Shown: positions 9,810 through 24,223, numbered from the stretch's first letter. The stretch: 64,000 nucleotides of DNA from Powellomyces hirtus (GCA_025526995.1 JAHLKG010000001.1:186001-250000), one strand, 5' to 3'. Notes: generated by a model not told the origin, from the letters alone. Numbers and translations: made by a program.

Positions 9810-11204
9810 ATGACAAAAGCAAAGAAGAGAAGCAACTGGTCGGGCAGCAGCGAATCCCTCTCGGACTCCTCTAGCAATGGCCCAGCGCCGTCGCTCACGG
9901 CCGCGTCGTCCAGACGGCGTGAGTCAGCCGCCGGGATAGATCCCGCCGTCATCTTCAACCCGCCTATCGAACGAAAGCCCGAGATCAAAATCACCAAGGA
10001 AAATGTGACGCTGCTTGTGGATGAGAACAAAAACAAGAAGTGGGCCAATGCGGCTATCCGCACGCTGTGGACGTTTGTGATGATCGCCGCGATGCTGGGC
10101 ATTCTGCTTGCGGGTCACGCTTGGGTCGTGCTCCTGGTCGTTGTTCTGCAAACCCTCGTGTACAAAGAAGTTATCTCTATTGGAGTATCCCCAGCCAAAG
10201 AGAAGCGACTGCCATGGAACCGATTCGCGCATTGGTACTTTTTGTTCACGACAAACTACTTTCTGTACGGCGAGACCCTGATCGAACGGTTTAAGCCTTA
10301 CGTGTTTGTGGACGCCTTCTTGATGCCGCTCGCTCAACATCACCGCTTCATCAGTTTCTGTCTCTACTGCCTCGGGATCGTGCTCTTTGTCATCAATTTG
10401 AAAAAGGGTCACTACAAATTCCAGTTTTCGCAGTTTGGCTGGACGCACATGGTCCTCCTTATCGTCGTTTGCCAATCTCATTTCATCATCAACAACATCT
10501 TCGAAGGCCTCATCTGGTTCCTGCTTCCCGCGTGCCTCGTAATCTGTAACGACATTGCCGCATATGTGTTTGGATTCTTCTTTGGTCGCACGCCGCTTAT
10601 CGCTCTGAGCCCTAAAAAGACGTGGGAAGGTTTCCTCGGCGCTCTGTTCAGCACGGTCGTTTTCGGCTGGTTCTTCTCGGCATTTTTGTCCCGATACCCG
10701 TACATGTACTGCCCGATGCGCGATTTCAGCACCTCTTCTCTGTCGGATTATCAATGCACCCCGAACTCTGTCTTCCTTCCCCGGGATTACCGTCTGCCTC
10801 CCATGCTCTCTGGTCTGCTGCGATTCGTCCTTCCGTTTGCCGGCTTCCCTTTTAGAACGGTGACGATTTACCCGATGCAGCTGCATTCCTTGACTCTCTC
10901 CCTCTTTGCCTCTGTTGTGGCTCCATTTGGCGGTTTCTTCGCCTCTGGTTTCAAGCGCGCCTTCAACATCAAGGATTTCGGCGATTCGATTCCCGGCCAC
11001 GGCGGCATCACCGACCGAATGGATTGCCAGTTCATGATGGGTCTGTTCAGTTACATGTACTTTCGCAGCTTTGTGGGCGTCTACGGAGGCGTCGATGTCG
11101 GAAGTATAGTCGAAACCGCTGTGTCGGGATTGAACGAAAAGGAACTGATAGAACTAGTGGGCCGATTGAGAGAGTATCTGGATGGCCAGGGCATAGAGAT
11201 CTGA
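9810..11204 (+). CDS. CDS1: CDP-diacylglycerol synthase (phosphatidate cytidylyltransferase)
   Basis: Intronless, 464 aa. It converts CTP and phosphatidate to CDP-diacylglycerol, the precursor of phosphatidylinositol, phosphatidylserine and cardiolipin, at the ER. Multiple membrane helices run from about residue 85 to 375. The conserved SPKKTWEGFLGA segment sits near residue 268, and the CdsA signature near the C-terminus reads GDSIPGHGGITDRMD, with the Asp residues used for metal binding. The N-terminal 60 residues are Ser-rich and cytosolic, as in other fungal CDS1 proteins. Length is close to yeast Cds1 (457 aa). A 358-codon antisense frame overlaps it and is a codon-usage shadow. Confidence 0.93.
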   Translation: MTKAKKRSNWSGSSESLSDSSSNGPAPSLTAASSRRRESAAGIDPAVIFNPPIERKPEIKITKENVTLLVDENKNKKWANAAIRTLWTFVMIAAMLGILLAGHAWVVLLVVVLQTLVYKEVISIGVSPAKEKRLPWNRFAHWYFLFTTNYFLYGETLIERFKPYVFVDAFLMPLAQHHRFISFCLYCLGIVLFVINLKKGHYKFQFSQFGWTHMVLLIVVCQSHFIINNIFEGLIWFLLPACLVICNDIAAYVFGFFFGRTPLIALSPKKTWEGFLGALFSTVVFGWFFSAFLSRYPYMYCPMRDFSTSSLSDYQCTPNSVFLPRDYRLPPMLSGLLRFVLPFAGFPFRTVTIYPMQLHSLTLSLFASVVAPFGGFFASGFKRAFNIKDFGDSIPGHGGITDRMDCQFMMGLFSYMYFRSFVGVYGGVDVGSIVETAVSGLNEKELIELVGRLREYLDGQGIEI

Positions 11205-11697
11205 TATTGCTTCTTCTTTTTTGTTTACTACTACTTTGTATGGTGTGCTTGGGACGTGTATTGCGATACATATCTCTTTTTGTTTTAGTTATTTTTCAAC
11301 GCATGAATGATCCTCATTCTCTTTTAATGTCGCTTTTATGTGTACACTGCGTATTGAAGGCTGTACGACGATGGGACCTCGGTACTGTCGGCAGAACAAA
11401 AAATGGCGGGACTTGGATATCATCGCAGTGGAGATGGTTCCCCGCAAACAAGGAAATCCCGCCCAACGTGCGCATCGGAATGTGGATACGGGCGACAACC
11501 AAACTTCTCGAGATTCTGCCACGCGATGGTGCAACATCGAGGAGGTTCGTAATACGTTTCAATGATTATGTATTTCATGAGTAAACAAATTGGATACAAT
11601 CAATCCTGCCAGGCGGACCCAAAAATAATCTTCCTGCTGCTAGTGTTGACAGGGCGAGAAGAGCGTGCGAGAGGACCATAGGAACTGAGATTCCTTT
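11205..11697. other. convergent 3' flanks, no gene seen
   Basis: Gap of 493 bp between the CDP-DAG synthase stop and the stop of a minus-strand gene. The first 30 bases are T-rich. Frames of up to 80 codons occur on both strands, but none shows protein-like composition or good splice links. Confidence 0.3.
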
Positions 11698-12095
11698 TCA
11701 GTGCTTTCCAGTCTTCTTTCCGTCCTTGCCCTCCAGTACTTTGACGCTCTGTTTCTGCAGCTTCTTCAAGTCATCTTTGTTGCTCTTTCCAGTGTGGTAG
11801 TCGCGGTCGGCCTTGACGGCGGCTTCGGATTCGGAAGCGGTTTCTTCCGCCCAGCCATTGTCCTTGTTGAATCGGTGTGCGGACTTGCCCGGGGTTCCGG
11901 CTTTTGATGGTGCAGCTATGAGGGATTGAAGTGAGGTGTTGGAATCTATTTAGGATGGGACCATTTCTTCAAGACAAAACGGAAAGCGGCCTTACATGAC
12001 GCATCCCGAGGCGACGACATGGCGCGGATGGTGGTCCGGCGCGAAGCAAGCAGGAAGGCAGAGCGGGAGATGGTCGCGGTAGTGATGCCGAACAT
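11698..12095 (-). CDS. small predicted mitochondrial protein (105 aa), fungal family of unknown function
   Basis: Two exons, 12095-11996 and 11915-11698, joined in phase 1. The first 30 residues (Ser/Arg/Thr/Ala, no acids: ITTATISRSAFLLASRRTT) look like a mitochondrial presequence. The body is highly charged and includes NGWAEETASESEAAVKADRD, which resembles short fungal proteins carrying a W-x-E-x-x-A-S-x-S-E-A-x-V-K-A-D motif; I recall these as uncharacterised mitochondrial or stress-linked proteins. The C-terminus is Lys-rich. The coding evidence is the clean splice, the presequence and the motif. Function is unknown. Confidence 0.6.
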
Positions 12096-12444
12096 TGTGA
12101 GTTATTTGTGCGTAGGGTCGTGAAGAGTGCGAAGGACAGAGGAGGAACTTATGTGGGGTTGTGTAAAGTATCTATCTGCGTGGGGGGAAGAAATCTGAGT
12201 AGGGGTCCGCTCTTTATCTGTTTTGTGCGTTGGACGGATGATGACCGACGAAGGGGGGCGCTTATACGCACTGCATGCAGCTGACGTCACGTCGGTATTG
12301 ATGATTTGGATGACGGTGTGCGAAACGCGAACGCGTATTGACGACGTCGACGAAAAGGACGAGACTCAGGGCCCCCCCAAAAAGTACCCACGTGCCAGGG
12401 AGGCGAAACCGATCCCGAGTTTTCCCTCAACCAAAATCACACAT
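12096..12444. promoter_or_regulatory. divergent promoter region between small mitochondrial protein and profilin-4
   Basis: Holds the 5' flanks of two divergent genes. A plus-strand frame is open through part of it and runs into profilin-4, but the homologous start is the ATG at 12445. No defined site was recognised. Confidence 0.35.
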
Positions 12445-13042
12445 ATGAACTCATTGTTGGAAGAAGCGTTGCTGTCGACGGGCCATGTCGATCATGCCGC
12501 CATCATCCGGATCAAAGATGGAATTGTCAAGGGTAAATCCCCGCAGTTTGTGGTAAAGCGTGCTAGTAAGAGATGGGATGATGTTGTTCCAGTTGTGGGA
12601 TCTGAACAGTGTAATTACATGTGCTTCAGCTGCCGTCGCCAGATTGGTCGTCAATACAATATGCATTCGACAAACCTCGCGAAGCGCGTATAATGGAAGC
12701 TGGGGTGACCCTGTCAGATGTGGGTTACCGCGTGGTTCGGGCAGATACCATGGCCGTGTATGGGAAAAATGTGAGCAAATGAGCCGCGGAGCTTAGTTTC
12801 AAAATCCATGAAGCAAACCTGACCCATCATCATCAACTGCTTCACAGGCGAACTTGGGTATCATCATTTGCAGAACACATCAATATTACATTCTTGGGAC
12901 ATATGGCGTGGGAATGCATGCAAGCATCGCAGTAGAGGCAGTCGAAAAGCTTGGTAGGTTTGAGAGCGGGACTAGTGGACGGGTGTAGTTTCACTCATAT
13001 CCGCTCCACTTAGCGGACTATTTGCGGAAGAAGAACAAATAG
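12445..13042 (+). CDS. PFN4: profilin-4 homologue
   Basis: Four exons: 12445-12552, 12630-12770, 12848-12953, 13014-13042; 127 aa against 129 in mammalian profilin-4. The start SLLEEALLSTGHVDHAAII, the middle GYRVVRAD, the VGMHASIAVEA segment and the end ADYLRKK follow profilin-4, not the canonical actin profilins. Profilin-4 lacks key actin- and polyproline-binding residues in animals, binds phospholipid, and is tied to sperm formation. The last exon (29 nt) is supported because it restores the conserved tail; reading through would give an unrelated end. Presence in a fungus fits a flagellated life stage. Function here is inferred. Confidence 0.82.
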
Positions 13043-13115
13043 TATCGATCAGAAAAGCAAATTGCGTATGTATACAAAATATGCGTTGCAATGTAACGAG
13101 GATACAAGGCAAGAT

Positions 13116-15006
<1,891 letters not shown>

Positions 15007-15379
15007 GATTGATGCAAGATTGGTTGAAGATGTAAGAGTGGACTCGGACGGCGCAAGGGTTGATGTTGGAAAGCACACCTTCCTTCCAGTAATTTGTCAC
15101 AAAGCCCAGATATGACGGACGGTGACAGTGAGTGAGTCATCAGTTCAGGTTAAAATCGCATGCCGCGTTCGCCGCGTTTGTTCAAGAGACTCATCGTGGT
15201 GGCACAAGGTAATACAGTATCCGTCACGGGCGTATCACGTGCTCTTCCGTGGTTAGCTCAACGCTCCCCTCCCACCTTTACGTACCGGTATGCTATGAGG
15301 TCCGACGAGCAAAATCATGACGGTCCGAATCAACAACTAGATCTCCTATAGAACAAGCAATACATAGCGACAGCAAACG
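15007..15379. promoter_or_regulatory. divergent promoter region between PGI and RPB7
   Basis: Promoter space for two housekeeping genes on opposite strands. Several GA- and CT-rich patches occur, but I could not assign any site. Confidence 0.35.
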
Positions 15380-16365
15380 ATGTTTTTCCTTGTGCGTGAG
15401 ATCCTCTGCTCGGTGATCCCCGCCCACTTTAAATTTCTTGTGCCGCTAAAACAGTTGTCACAGCGTTTCTCTAACGCTCTTGTTCATCACTTCTCACATT
15501 GGATCGCATCGTTTGTTTCCGGCGTTCTCGATATCATGTGTTTTCTTTACAATGGACAAATAGAAACATCTTCATCGCACTATCCGACTCCCGCCACAAT
15601 ACTTTGGCCCGAACCTGCGGTCACACGTAGTGCGGAAACTATACGAGGAAGTCGAAGGGCGCATTGACGGCCAATATGGATACATCATCAGCGTGCTGAA
15701 TATCGTGGAAGTGGGCAGCGGCGTCCTACAACCCATGACTGGGCTGGCAGAGTTCAATGTGGTGTATCAAGCTCTGGTCATGAAAGTCTTCAAAAACATG
15801 GTGGTGGATGGGGTGGTGACGGTGGTGAACCCGGTATGTGACTCCGGAACGTACCTTTCACGCATGTTTACACGGAGATAGTATTGACGATGTCGTTCAG
15901 CTTGGATTCTGGGCAGAAATAGGGCCCTTGACGATGTTTGTCGCGTCTGCAGTGAGTTTCCCTTTCCTGGTATCGCTGATGTCCAAAGTGCTCGCACTAA
16001 ACCATCGCCCTGGCTATATAGCTTATACCGACGTACTTCAAGTACGATCCAAGTGCCAATCCGCCAGCGTTCATATCTGAATTTGGAGACGTAAGAGCAT
16101 TGACCAGCTTGTCTGACATACAGGAGGCTTTCATAGGGCCATCACGTAAAGGCTCACCGATTCTCTTAGGACAATGGACACGTGTCACGAATAGAAAAAG
16201 GGGTAGCAGTACGTGCTCGCATCATTGGAATTCGGACAGAGGCAACAGAGATCGTGAGTTTCTGGACTGGGCGGGTCCTGTTGATTGATGCTAACATGGC
16301 TCGCACCTTAGTTCTGCGTTGGTACTATCAAAGAGGATTATCTGGGTCCGCAACCCGGCGTATAA
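15380..16365 (+). CDS. RPB7: RNA polymerase II subunit RPB7
   Basis: Six exons: 15380-15391, 15564-15833, 15901-15951, 16022-16090, 16170-16253, 16312-16365; 179 aa (family about 171). With RPB4 it forms the stalk that contacts nascent RNA. The N-terminal tip domain carries YFGPNL, KLYEEVEG and QPMTGLAEF, and the C-terminal OB-fold carries GFWAEIGPLTMFV and the closing EIFCVGTIKEDYLG. The first exon is only 12 nt and encodes MFFL, followed by a 172-bp intron; this is needed to recreate the invariant MFFL-K start. Two further exons are 51 and 54 nt. Family assignment is secure. Confidence 0.9.
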
Positions 16366-16578
16366 ACTAGCAGCGCCTTCGCGCACAACTAATGTACATA
16401 TTGAAGACACATGTTCTTTCGGGCATTCAACAAAGATGCAGTTCTTGCGGATGATTTCTCATGCGGGGCGCATTCAGAGGGAAGAAACTCGGCTGAGTAT
16501 GAAGACAGAAGAAACTCTCACCAACAATGTGCGACGTCAAAACCAATGGCGTCTATTAGAACGGTGTAGGCTTTTCTG

Positions 16579-19387
16579 CTATATTAAATTATCCAAATTA
16601 TTCAAAGTTGAGCGCACATTAAACGCCAGGAAGTCTGACTGTGGGGTAACTATCAGTTCTCTAAGCCGCGGGACCAAAGCCGGGTGACTGCGGAGAGCCG
16701 AGTGAACATCGCGAAGTCGAGACATTTTCTGCAGAATCACGGACACGTTTTCCACAGTGCTTGCGCTGAGCTTCGAGTTAAGAACAGTAGATAAAGAGTC
16801 CAGCACTTCACTACTGCTGCATTGCATCAGAAACTCGCGTAGCCATTCTGTTGGGGAAAAATTTGATGAGGATCAAGATAATAATGATATTAGAATACGC
16901 AATGAGTGCAGTCTCCACTTACCACCCTCCGAGCAAAAGATCAACAGTACCGCGCTCGCCATGAATGGTATATTTATATCTTCCTTGTAGCCCAAGTATG
17001 CATGTACAACGTCGACGCCTTGGCAGCCAAGGAACATTAGCTTGCCGGATGTTGAAGACACTTCGCTGGCAATGTTCTCGAGCAGCGCTTGTAAAACGTC
17101 TGGCTGCGTGACGCCGCTGAGAACTATCAGTTGCAAGAGCATACGTGATTCGTCGTTGTCGCACAGATCAGATCTCAATCGACTGTATCCCATTTGCGCT
17201 AGTGTATATCGCTGAGGTCGTAAATTTTGGTCAGATTTGGATATGTTGCAATGAGATGGATGACTGGTTTCGGTACCTCTGATGCACAAAGGCCAGCTGT
17301 AAGAAGTGCATGCAATGCGAATTGCAAGTAGGCACGTTCCGAATCCGGCACCATTGCCTTGTCCGGGAAGAGAGCAACAAGAGTTTCGAAAGTAATCAAG
17401 TCAGCAGAGTGATCGCAGTCACTGCATCGCTTGCATGCAATCACTGCTTGCATCAGAGATGATACAGCTGAATGAAGCTTTGTAGTCTGTTTGCAAGTCA
17501 TTAGAAAGAAGGCTCGGGTGACGGGTCGAGGAAGAGCACTCACAAGAGTAGGATCTTCGGCCACTTCGTGCACTGCGCCGCTGCCTCCCTCTTGTGCGTC
17601 CTTAGACGGAGTTTGCGTCGAGACTGGAGAAATAATAAGCATAACCCCAGACATCCTTCAAAACTATTCAAAATCCTACCTGTACGCGCAGGCTTCCACA
17701 CAACCTTGTTGTTCCCCATCGTCCTTCCGCGCATATCCTCCGGTCGCGACGGCTGGTTCTTTGCCTCAGCGCCCACCGTTGATTTCAAGCGTTCAAACCT
17801 TTCCCGGGACTGATCAACAGCGTGAACAACACGGTGCTAACGGGCAGATAATGAATGCTGGTAATGACAGCGGATCACTCACCATGCGGGCTTGTGATCG
17901 TGCATTGTTAAGGTCGATCGTTAGCAAGTGCGCATCTTCTTGCAACTTTCTGATCTTGGACCGCTCGCTCAGTTATGCTGCATTTCCGTCCGCGAGGTCC
18001 AATTTGAGGTAGCGTACCTGTTCCCTCGCCTGTTTGTTGGAAGCTATCAAGTCCTTGACCGAAGACTGTAATCGCTTGTTTTCTTTGGACATGTTGCTCA
18101 GTGACTCTTCATATCGTTCAACATTCTGGAGTGAGACAAAATAATAAGGAAAAACTGACTACAGGTCTTCTACTGCTCAAACCTACCTTTTGAGCATTGG
18201 CAGCGAATTTTCTCTCCCTTGTTGAGAGAGGCTTATCTGCTTCCTGAGCTATTCGAGCTTCGCGTAACGAAAGCTGTTCCTCTCTCAGCTGAATGTCTTG
18301 TTCTCGCAGCTTCAGATTCGCGTTTTTATCCTTTAGAAGATGCGATCGGCGGCTTGTCAGTATTTTGAAGACCTTCCCACAGTGTCGTTGTCTCGAACCT
18401 TCACGCGCTGCGCAAGATCACTGAGGTCTTGATGTATGGTCAACAGTGTTTCGTAGCGGTCATCGTGTCTGGAAGCCTCATCAGCCGAGGATTGGACGGG
18501 ATCAGACATGCGGAGTGTCACGTACGCGTCCGACATGGGAGAGACACTAGTAGTGGAAGGCTGGATGAAATGCTTCAGTTGTGATGCGCATGAGGGTTGC
18601 CAAAAGTAGCTTTACAGCACCTCAGGGTCTTCTGCCGCCTTCTCTTCCTTCTGCAGGTCTTGCACAATATCCAGTAGTTGTCTGATGTCAAGACGACTGG
18701 TAGGTTCTCCGGAAGCAGGCAGGAAGCTGCTGTCGCCAGTCATATTGAGGTTCTGCAACCGGCTATCCTCCACAGTCGTCTCTTGGGCCTCATCTTGAGC
18801 CTCAAGAGTGGAAGCGTTAGGATTGATCTGTCCCCGTGTTTGTTCGTCTTCGGAATGGAGGCCAACGTCGGTCGCGTCGCGTTTTTTCTTTGCTCTACTA
18901 TTGCTGTATGTGAACTGGCAGTTGTTGAAGGTATAAAGTTTGTCCTGATCGGTGTGAGATCTCGAGCGATTGAAGCTGAGTCTTCCTGCTTCACTCCCAA
19001 GTGACCTCGACAGTATCGAGGTGTCATTCCTCAATACGCGGTCCTCGTCATTGAGCCTCAGAGATCGTCCAGCCCACTGAGCAAGTTTCTCAGAAACAAA
19101 GGGTCGAGGATCTAAATTTTCTTTCTCTCTTCTGCTTCTAGCTGTCCTCCGGTTTTGTAGTTGCTTCTTTGCAGACTGCGGCGGGTTGGGAACTGCCGTC
19201 AATATCGAGGTGGGAAGTCTAGACCAATCGAAAGTAATGTTTCCCTACAAGTGCAAAGTCGATAAGAACAAGTGGTATGGAGCTCAACGATAATGACCTG
19301 CTAAACCTTCGCGAACTTCTCAGAGCCACTGAGCGCTTCGAGGAGGGATACGTCCGATTCCCCCGAATCATCGTCGTCGTAGAGCAT
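16579..19387 (-). CDS. CCDC138: CCDC138-like coiled-coil protein (centriolar satellite/ciliary)
   Basis: Eleven exons on the minus strand: 19387-19307, 19244-18621, 18572-18399, 18330-18187, 18125-18018, 17963-17883, 17809-17680, 17623-17544, 17486-17277, 17211-16923, 16847-16579; 729 aa. Order: acidic start, basic Ser-rich region, coiled coil at about 270-400 rich in Glu/Arg/Lys/Gln, then a globular helical C-terminal domain. The end (NVSVILQKMSRL ... FLAFNVRSTLNNLDN) resembles the C-terminus of animal CCDC138 (SIILQRLSKI ... INLNSTLFNLG), as far as I recall it. CCDC138 is a centriolar satellite protein linked to ciliogenesis. Two introns use weak GTTTAG and GTTCGA donors, so those junctions are less sure. 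Confidence 0.6.
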
Positions 19388-19587
19388 TGACAGTATAGGG
19401 AAGGTGCAAAGCCTCGCGCGTTGTCACATCACGTCACAGAGCACCAGCTCAAGGTTGAGCCTTTCGTACAGTATACCACCGCAGCTAATCTCACTCAACA
19501 TTGTATCTATTGAAACATCATCTATCGGATCCTATTTCTCAATTGCCAAGTTCTATCATAGTGTAGCTCCCTGAAGTGTTACCCGCT

Positions 19588-20877
19588 ATGCCCTTGCATG
19601 GGCATTTCCGTGGGGCATTTCGTTTTTGCCGCATTTTCCCTTCCGCCTCAGTCTTCCTCCGAACCCTGCTGTGTCTCCAGCTTTTGGCTGTCTTTGCCAA
19701 CTCGCTGCCATCTCCAGGATTTCGAAACCCTCCAGAACCCTCATATGGAATTTTTGCAGAGGGGAAGATTGTTGTACTCAGGAATAACATTTCCTGTCAG
19801 GTAAATGGCCGGCGAATATCCCTACGCCAACACGTTGGGACTAATTGAATTTTTGGCGTGATGATAGGACCGCTTGGCAGCATTCGGGCCACAGCTCCCA
19901 GAGAATGGGCTTCTCGGTTTCTTGGTCCCCACATCGAACGTTGCGCCTCTGGACGACGTGAACAACTCTGGTTGTAAAGTGATTAATGCGACCGGCCTCT
20001 CGAATTGGATTGCGCTTGTTCAACGAGGGTATGCATTCTACTGGTTCGAATTAGCTTAATTTCTTTTCCAGGACTGAACATGCACCATTTTCTTTGGTCT
20101 TTAGGCGATGTTCCTTTGTTCAGAAAATCCGAGCCATGCAAACCAGCGGAGCTAAAGCAGTCGTCGTGGGTGACAACACACCGCATTCTCCTCTCATCAC
20201 CATGTTCGCCGGCGACAACACCACCGATATTGTCATCCCATCCGTCTTCGTATCTTTGGCTGATTATGAACTCTTGCAACATGAGGCCGAGGCTTTGGTG
20301 GGCTTTGGGCGAGGGGCCGAAGTGTTGCTTCTACCCAATGAAATGGACGTTCCGCTACTCGAGATTTTGATTGTTACGGTAAGTCAAAACCGTGATTCGC
20401 CCATGTGGACGCGCTTGTCTACAGAACCTGAGCGCTGACAATCCTTCCTTTATCAGGTTTTGAGTCCCGCTGCGGTCATGTTGACATTATATCTGATATG
20501 GAGCTACCGAAATTACCTACGGCGGCAACAGGAACTGGCGCCCTTAGCAGTCGTCTTGAATCTACCAACCAAAACCTTCAAGGCCGAAGAGGCCAAAGAA
20601 AACGACCCAATGCAATGTGCCATTTGTCTGGAGGATTTCCAAGACGATGAAGTGCTACGAATCTTGCTATGCAAACACGAGTACCACATGGCATGCGTGG
20701 ACAAGTAAGCTATCGGTTGAACGGACGTGCTTCTGATCTCTCCGCTCAACGTCAATGTGGTTTCGTAGGTGGCTTACTCAAAGAAAGAAGACTTGTCCAA
20801 TATGCAAGCAAGATACCTGCCCGACTCCGGAACCATCCGAAGCCACTCCACTGTTAGGCGCTCAAAATAACGTCTGA
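19588..20877 (+). CDS. PA-TM-RING E3 ubiquitin ligase (RNF13/RNF167 type)
   Basis: Five exons: 19588-19800, 19868-20028, 20105-20378, 20457-20704, 20769-20877; 334 aa. Order: N-terminal signal segment (FLRTLLCLQLLAVFA, about residues 23-37), protease-associated domain with WIALVQRGRCSFVQKI, one membrane helix (PAAVMLTLYLIW) and a RING-H2 finger: CAICLEDF, the LCKHEYH His pair and CPICK. This is the RNF13/RNF167/RMR family, single-pass ligases of endosomes and vacuoles that ubiquitinate sorting machinery. The C-terminus after the RING is short. Family call is firm; substrate unknown. Confidence 0.88.
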
Positions 20878-21020
20878 GATAAGTCGCCCTCCGCGCACAT
20901 CAGTCCATATTCCCCATGCACTGTTGCTCAATGTCTGTTGTATCCATTTTTTTTTTCTATTCTTCATGATGTATATATGCTCTGTTTTGGTATGATATCT
21001 ACTCTAGCTCTATTGTACAT

Positions 21021-22030
<1,010 letters not shown>

Positions 22031-22218
22031 TGTGGGGATGGAAATTGGACAGAAAGAGTTGCAGCGGAGAAAGAAAGGTGTTGTCGTTTCGTGGGCACGC
22101 GTGACCTTCTTGATCACAAGCAACGCGTCTGCAAAACTTTTTAAGCTTTTGCTCGTCAGCTGAATCATGGTCCAACCAATGTTTTTTTTTCGAATGTTGT
22201 TCACTTTCGATAATCGCG

Positions 22219-23973
22219 TCATGATTCTATTTGTACAAAGATATCGGGGTATCGCTCAATACACAACTTGATCATCGTGCCTGCACCGCCCCCTTGTGCA
22301 CCCAGAGCACCCATGCTGAAGTCAACGACAGGGTTGTCGCTTCGAACCAAATTTGGTGACCACACAATCGTCAGGTTGTTTGCGGTCATCAGATTCTTGT
22401 CGGAGTTTAGATGTACTTGATGCAGAAGGGAGAAGATGGCGGCAACAAGTTGGGATGTTGGGACGGGAAGGAGAGGAACCACAGCATTGCTGATGAATTT
22501 GACTTGCTCGTTTTCGTTTTCGCAGGCTGCAGTTGAGATTAGTATCCGCTGCTGTTGATACAAGCCTTGCTATTTGGTCATTACCATGTATGCCACGGAT
22601 GACATCGTACATGGCACCTGAGAAGATGGGCTCGGGCAAGTCACGAAAGAAGCTCTTGAGCAAAACGCAGGCTAGATGCACGTCCCCAGACTTTTGCAAT
22701 TCAAAGTGCTCATCGTCACGGTTGTAAGCGCGCTTTGCATGCTGCAGCTGTTTCGAGGCAGGTGATCGTCTGAAAATGCCTTCGGTCTCCAGACCTAAAA
22801 ATCAGCGAAGAGATAATTAGCTTTTGATCGAGACAATCCGTTTGTCGGCCCATATGTACCGTCAGTCCGTATGTAGTGAATGCAATCTGCTATGACACGT
22901 GGTATTCCTTTCTCCCCGTTCGCGCCCATTATATCATGCAGTGGTGCACCAAATACTTTCGACAATTGGTCGGGATTGTCTTCCTTTGGGGTATCGATTG
23001 ATGTGGATGGCTTCGCTCTACTTGTTCCAGCATCAACTCTTCGAGAAGAGAAAGAGTATCAGCACCCATCAAGTGGTCACCAACTTGAGCAAGATGGGAT
23101 CATGACAAGCTTACTCTCGAATCACATCTGGTATGAACAGTTGGTTTAACGGGACGGAGGGTCCCAGCTGAGCCAAGTTGTACACCCAGTGAACCTTGCG
23201 CGCAAACTTCGGACTGTGGAATAGATCCAAAGATCAGCCACCTGAAGTCTGTGACAATCGTGCAGAATGATCCTCGCTGGGTCGAAGTATCACCTCACCA
23301 CAGCTCCCATTCCTTGTATTATCAGTCTCGGCCATAATGACGGATGAACCACGTAGAGGCTTTTCAAGTTTTTCCGGTATCTGGAGGGTTATGGTTAGTT
23401 CTTTGTTCACTCGGGAGAAAATCGCATCAATGCATACTTTCGGCCCATGTGTGAGTATGCCTTATATAACCAGGACCAAGCTGGTTGATGCTGAATTCCC
23501 GCCGCAAAAAGCACCACAACTATAAAGCAAGGACAGCGATAAGGCGGCTGATCAGGATCACATATACGAAAGTAGGAAGGACCGCTTTCAGTGGCGCACT
23601 GGCCTGGCAACCTTACCATAGTCATTTTCCACGAAGTCATTTAACCGCTGGAAGAAGAAACTAAGAAAGCTGTCAGCACCCAATCCGAGGCTGCCAGACT
23701 TTGCGCTTATACGGATCGACCGCATACTTCAACAGCGTATCATAATTGGCGGCAGCTGGATTTGGCAGGTAGCATGCGTATACGGCGAGAACGGGTCGGC
23801 TCTCAAAATCAACGCCTGAAACAGCAAAGCCAACATTGTTCGTAAGGAACAAAGGTTGATGATGAATGGAGACATCTGAATATACCAGCTTCTCTTAATA
23901 TCTGTTCGCGGACAAGGTCCAGCATTTCAGTGTTGCTCAACGGCTTCGGCGGTGCCGCAAACCCCGAAAACAT
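22219..23973 (-). CDS. CRAL-TRIO plus RhoGAP protein (ARHGAP1/p50RhoGAP type)
   Basis: Nine exons: 23973-23886, 23815-23728, 23660-23617, 23519-23438, 23380-23294, 23213-23115, 23038-22860, 22794-22585, 22526-22219; 394 aa. The N-terminal half (about 30-165) is a Sec14-like CRAL-TRIO lipid-binding domain (SLYVVHPS, KFARKVHWVYNL). The C-terminal half is a RhoGAP domain with the arginine finger in TEGIFRRS, followed by LKSFFRDLPEPIF and MTANNLTIVWSPNLV. This domain order is that of ARHGAP1 and ARHGAP8, which switch off Cdc42/Rho near endomembranes. Length is close to ARHGAP1 (439 aa). The splice phases agree throughout. Confidence 0.88.
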
Positions 23974-24223
23974 GTTCGACTTGGAAATAGAGCGGAGGAC
24001 TAAAGTGATTTCAATTGACGGCTTCAGAGGTCAGCCTCTGTTGACGTTCGGCAAGAACGACGGAACCTTTTGCTAAGGCACAAAAAAAAGTGTGGGGAAA
24101 ACTGCGAACAAGGGCTTGAAGCGGCCACCTGGTCGCGTGGACGTCATCACCGCAACCCCATCCCTTGAGCATTGCAGCAGCATTTCAGTTATTCTTCATC
24201 TCCCCGCGATCTAAACAGCAACA

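Noticed and set aside
9924..11000. 358-codon minus-strand frame opposite CDP-DAG synthase
   Set aside because: It is antisense to a clearly conserved membrane enzyme, is very rich in Arg, Glu, His and Gln, and shows no domain; it is a codon-usage shadow.
20043..20055. GGTTCGAATTA resembling a tRNA B box
   Set aside because: It lies in an intron of the RING ligase gene, and no A box or cloverleaf could be drawn upstream.
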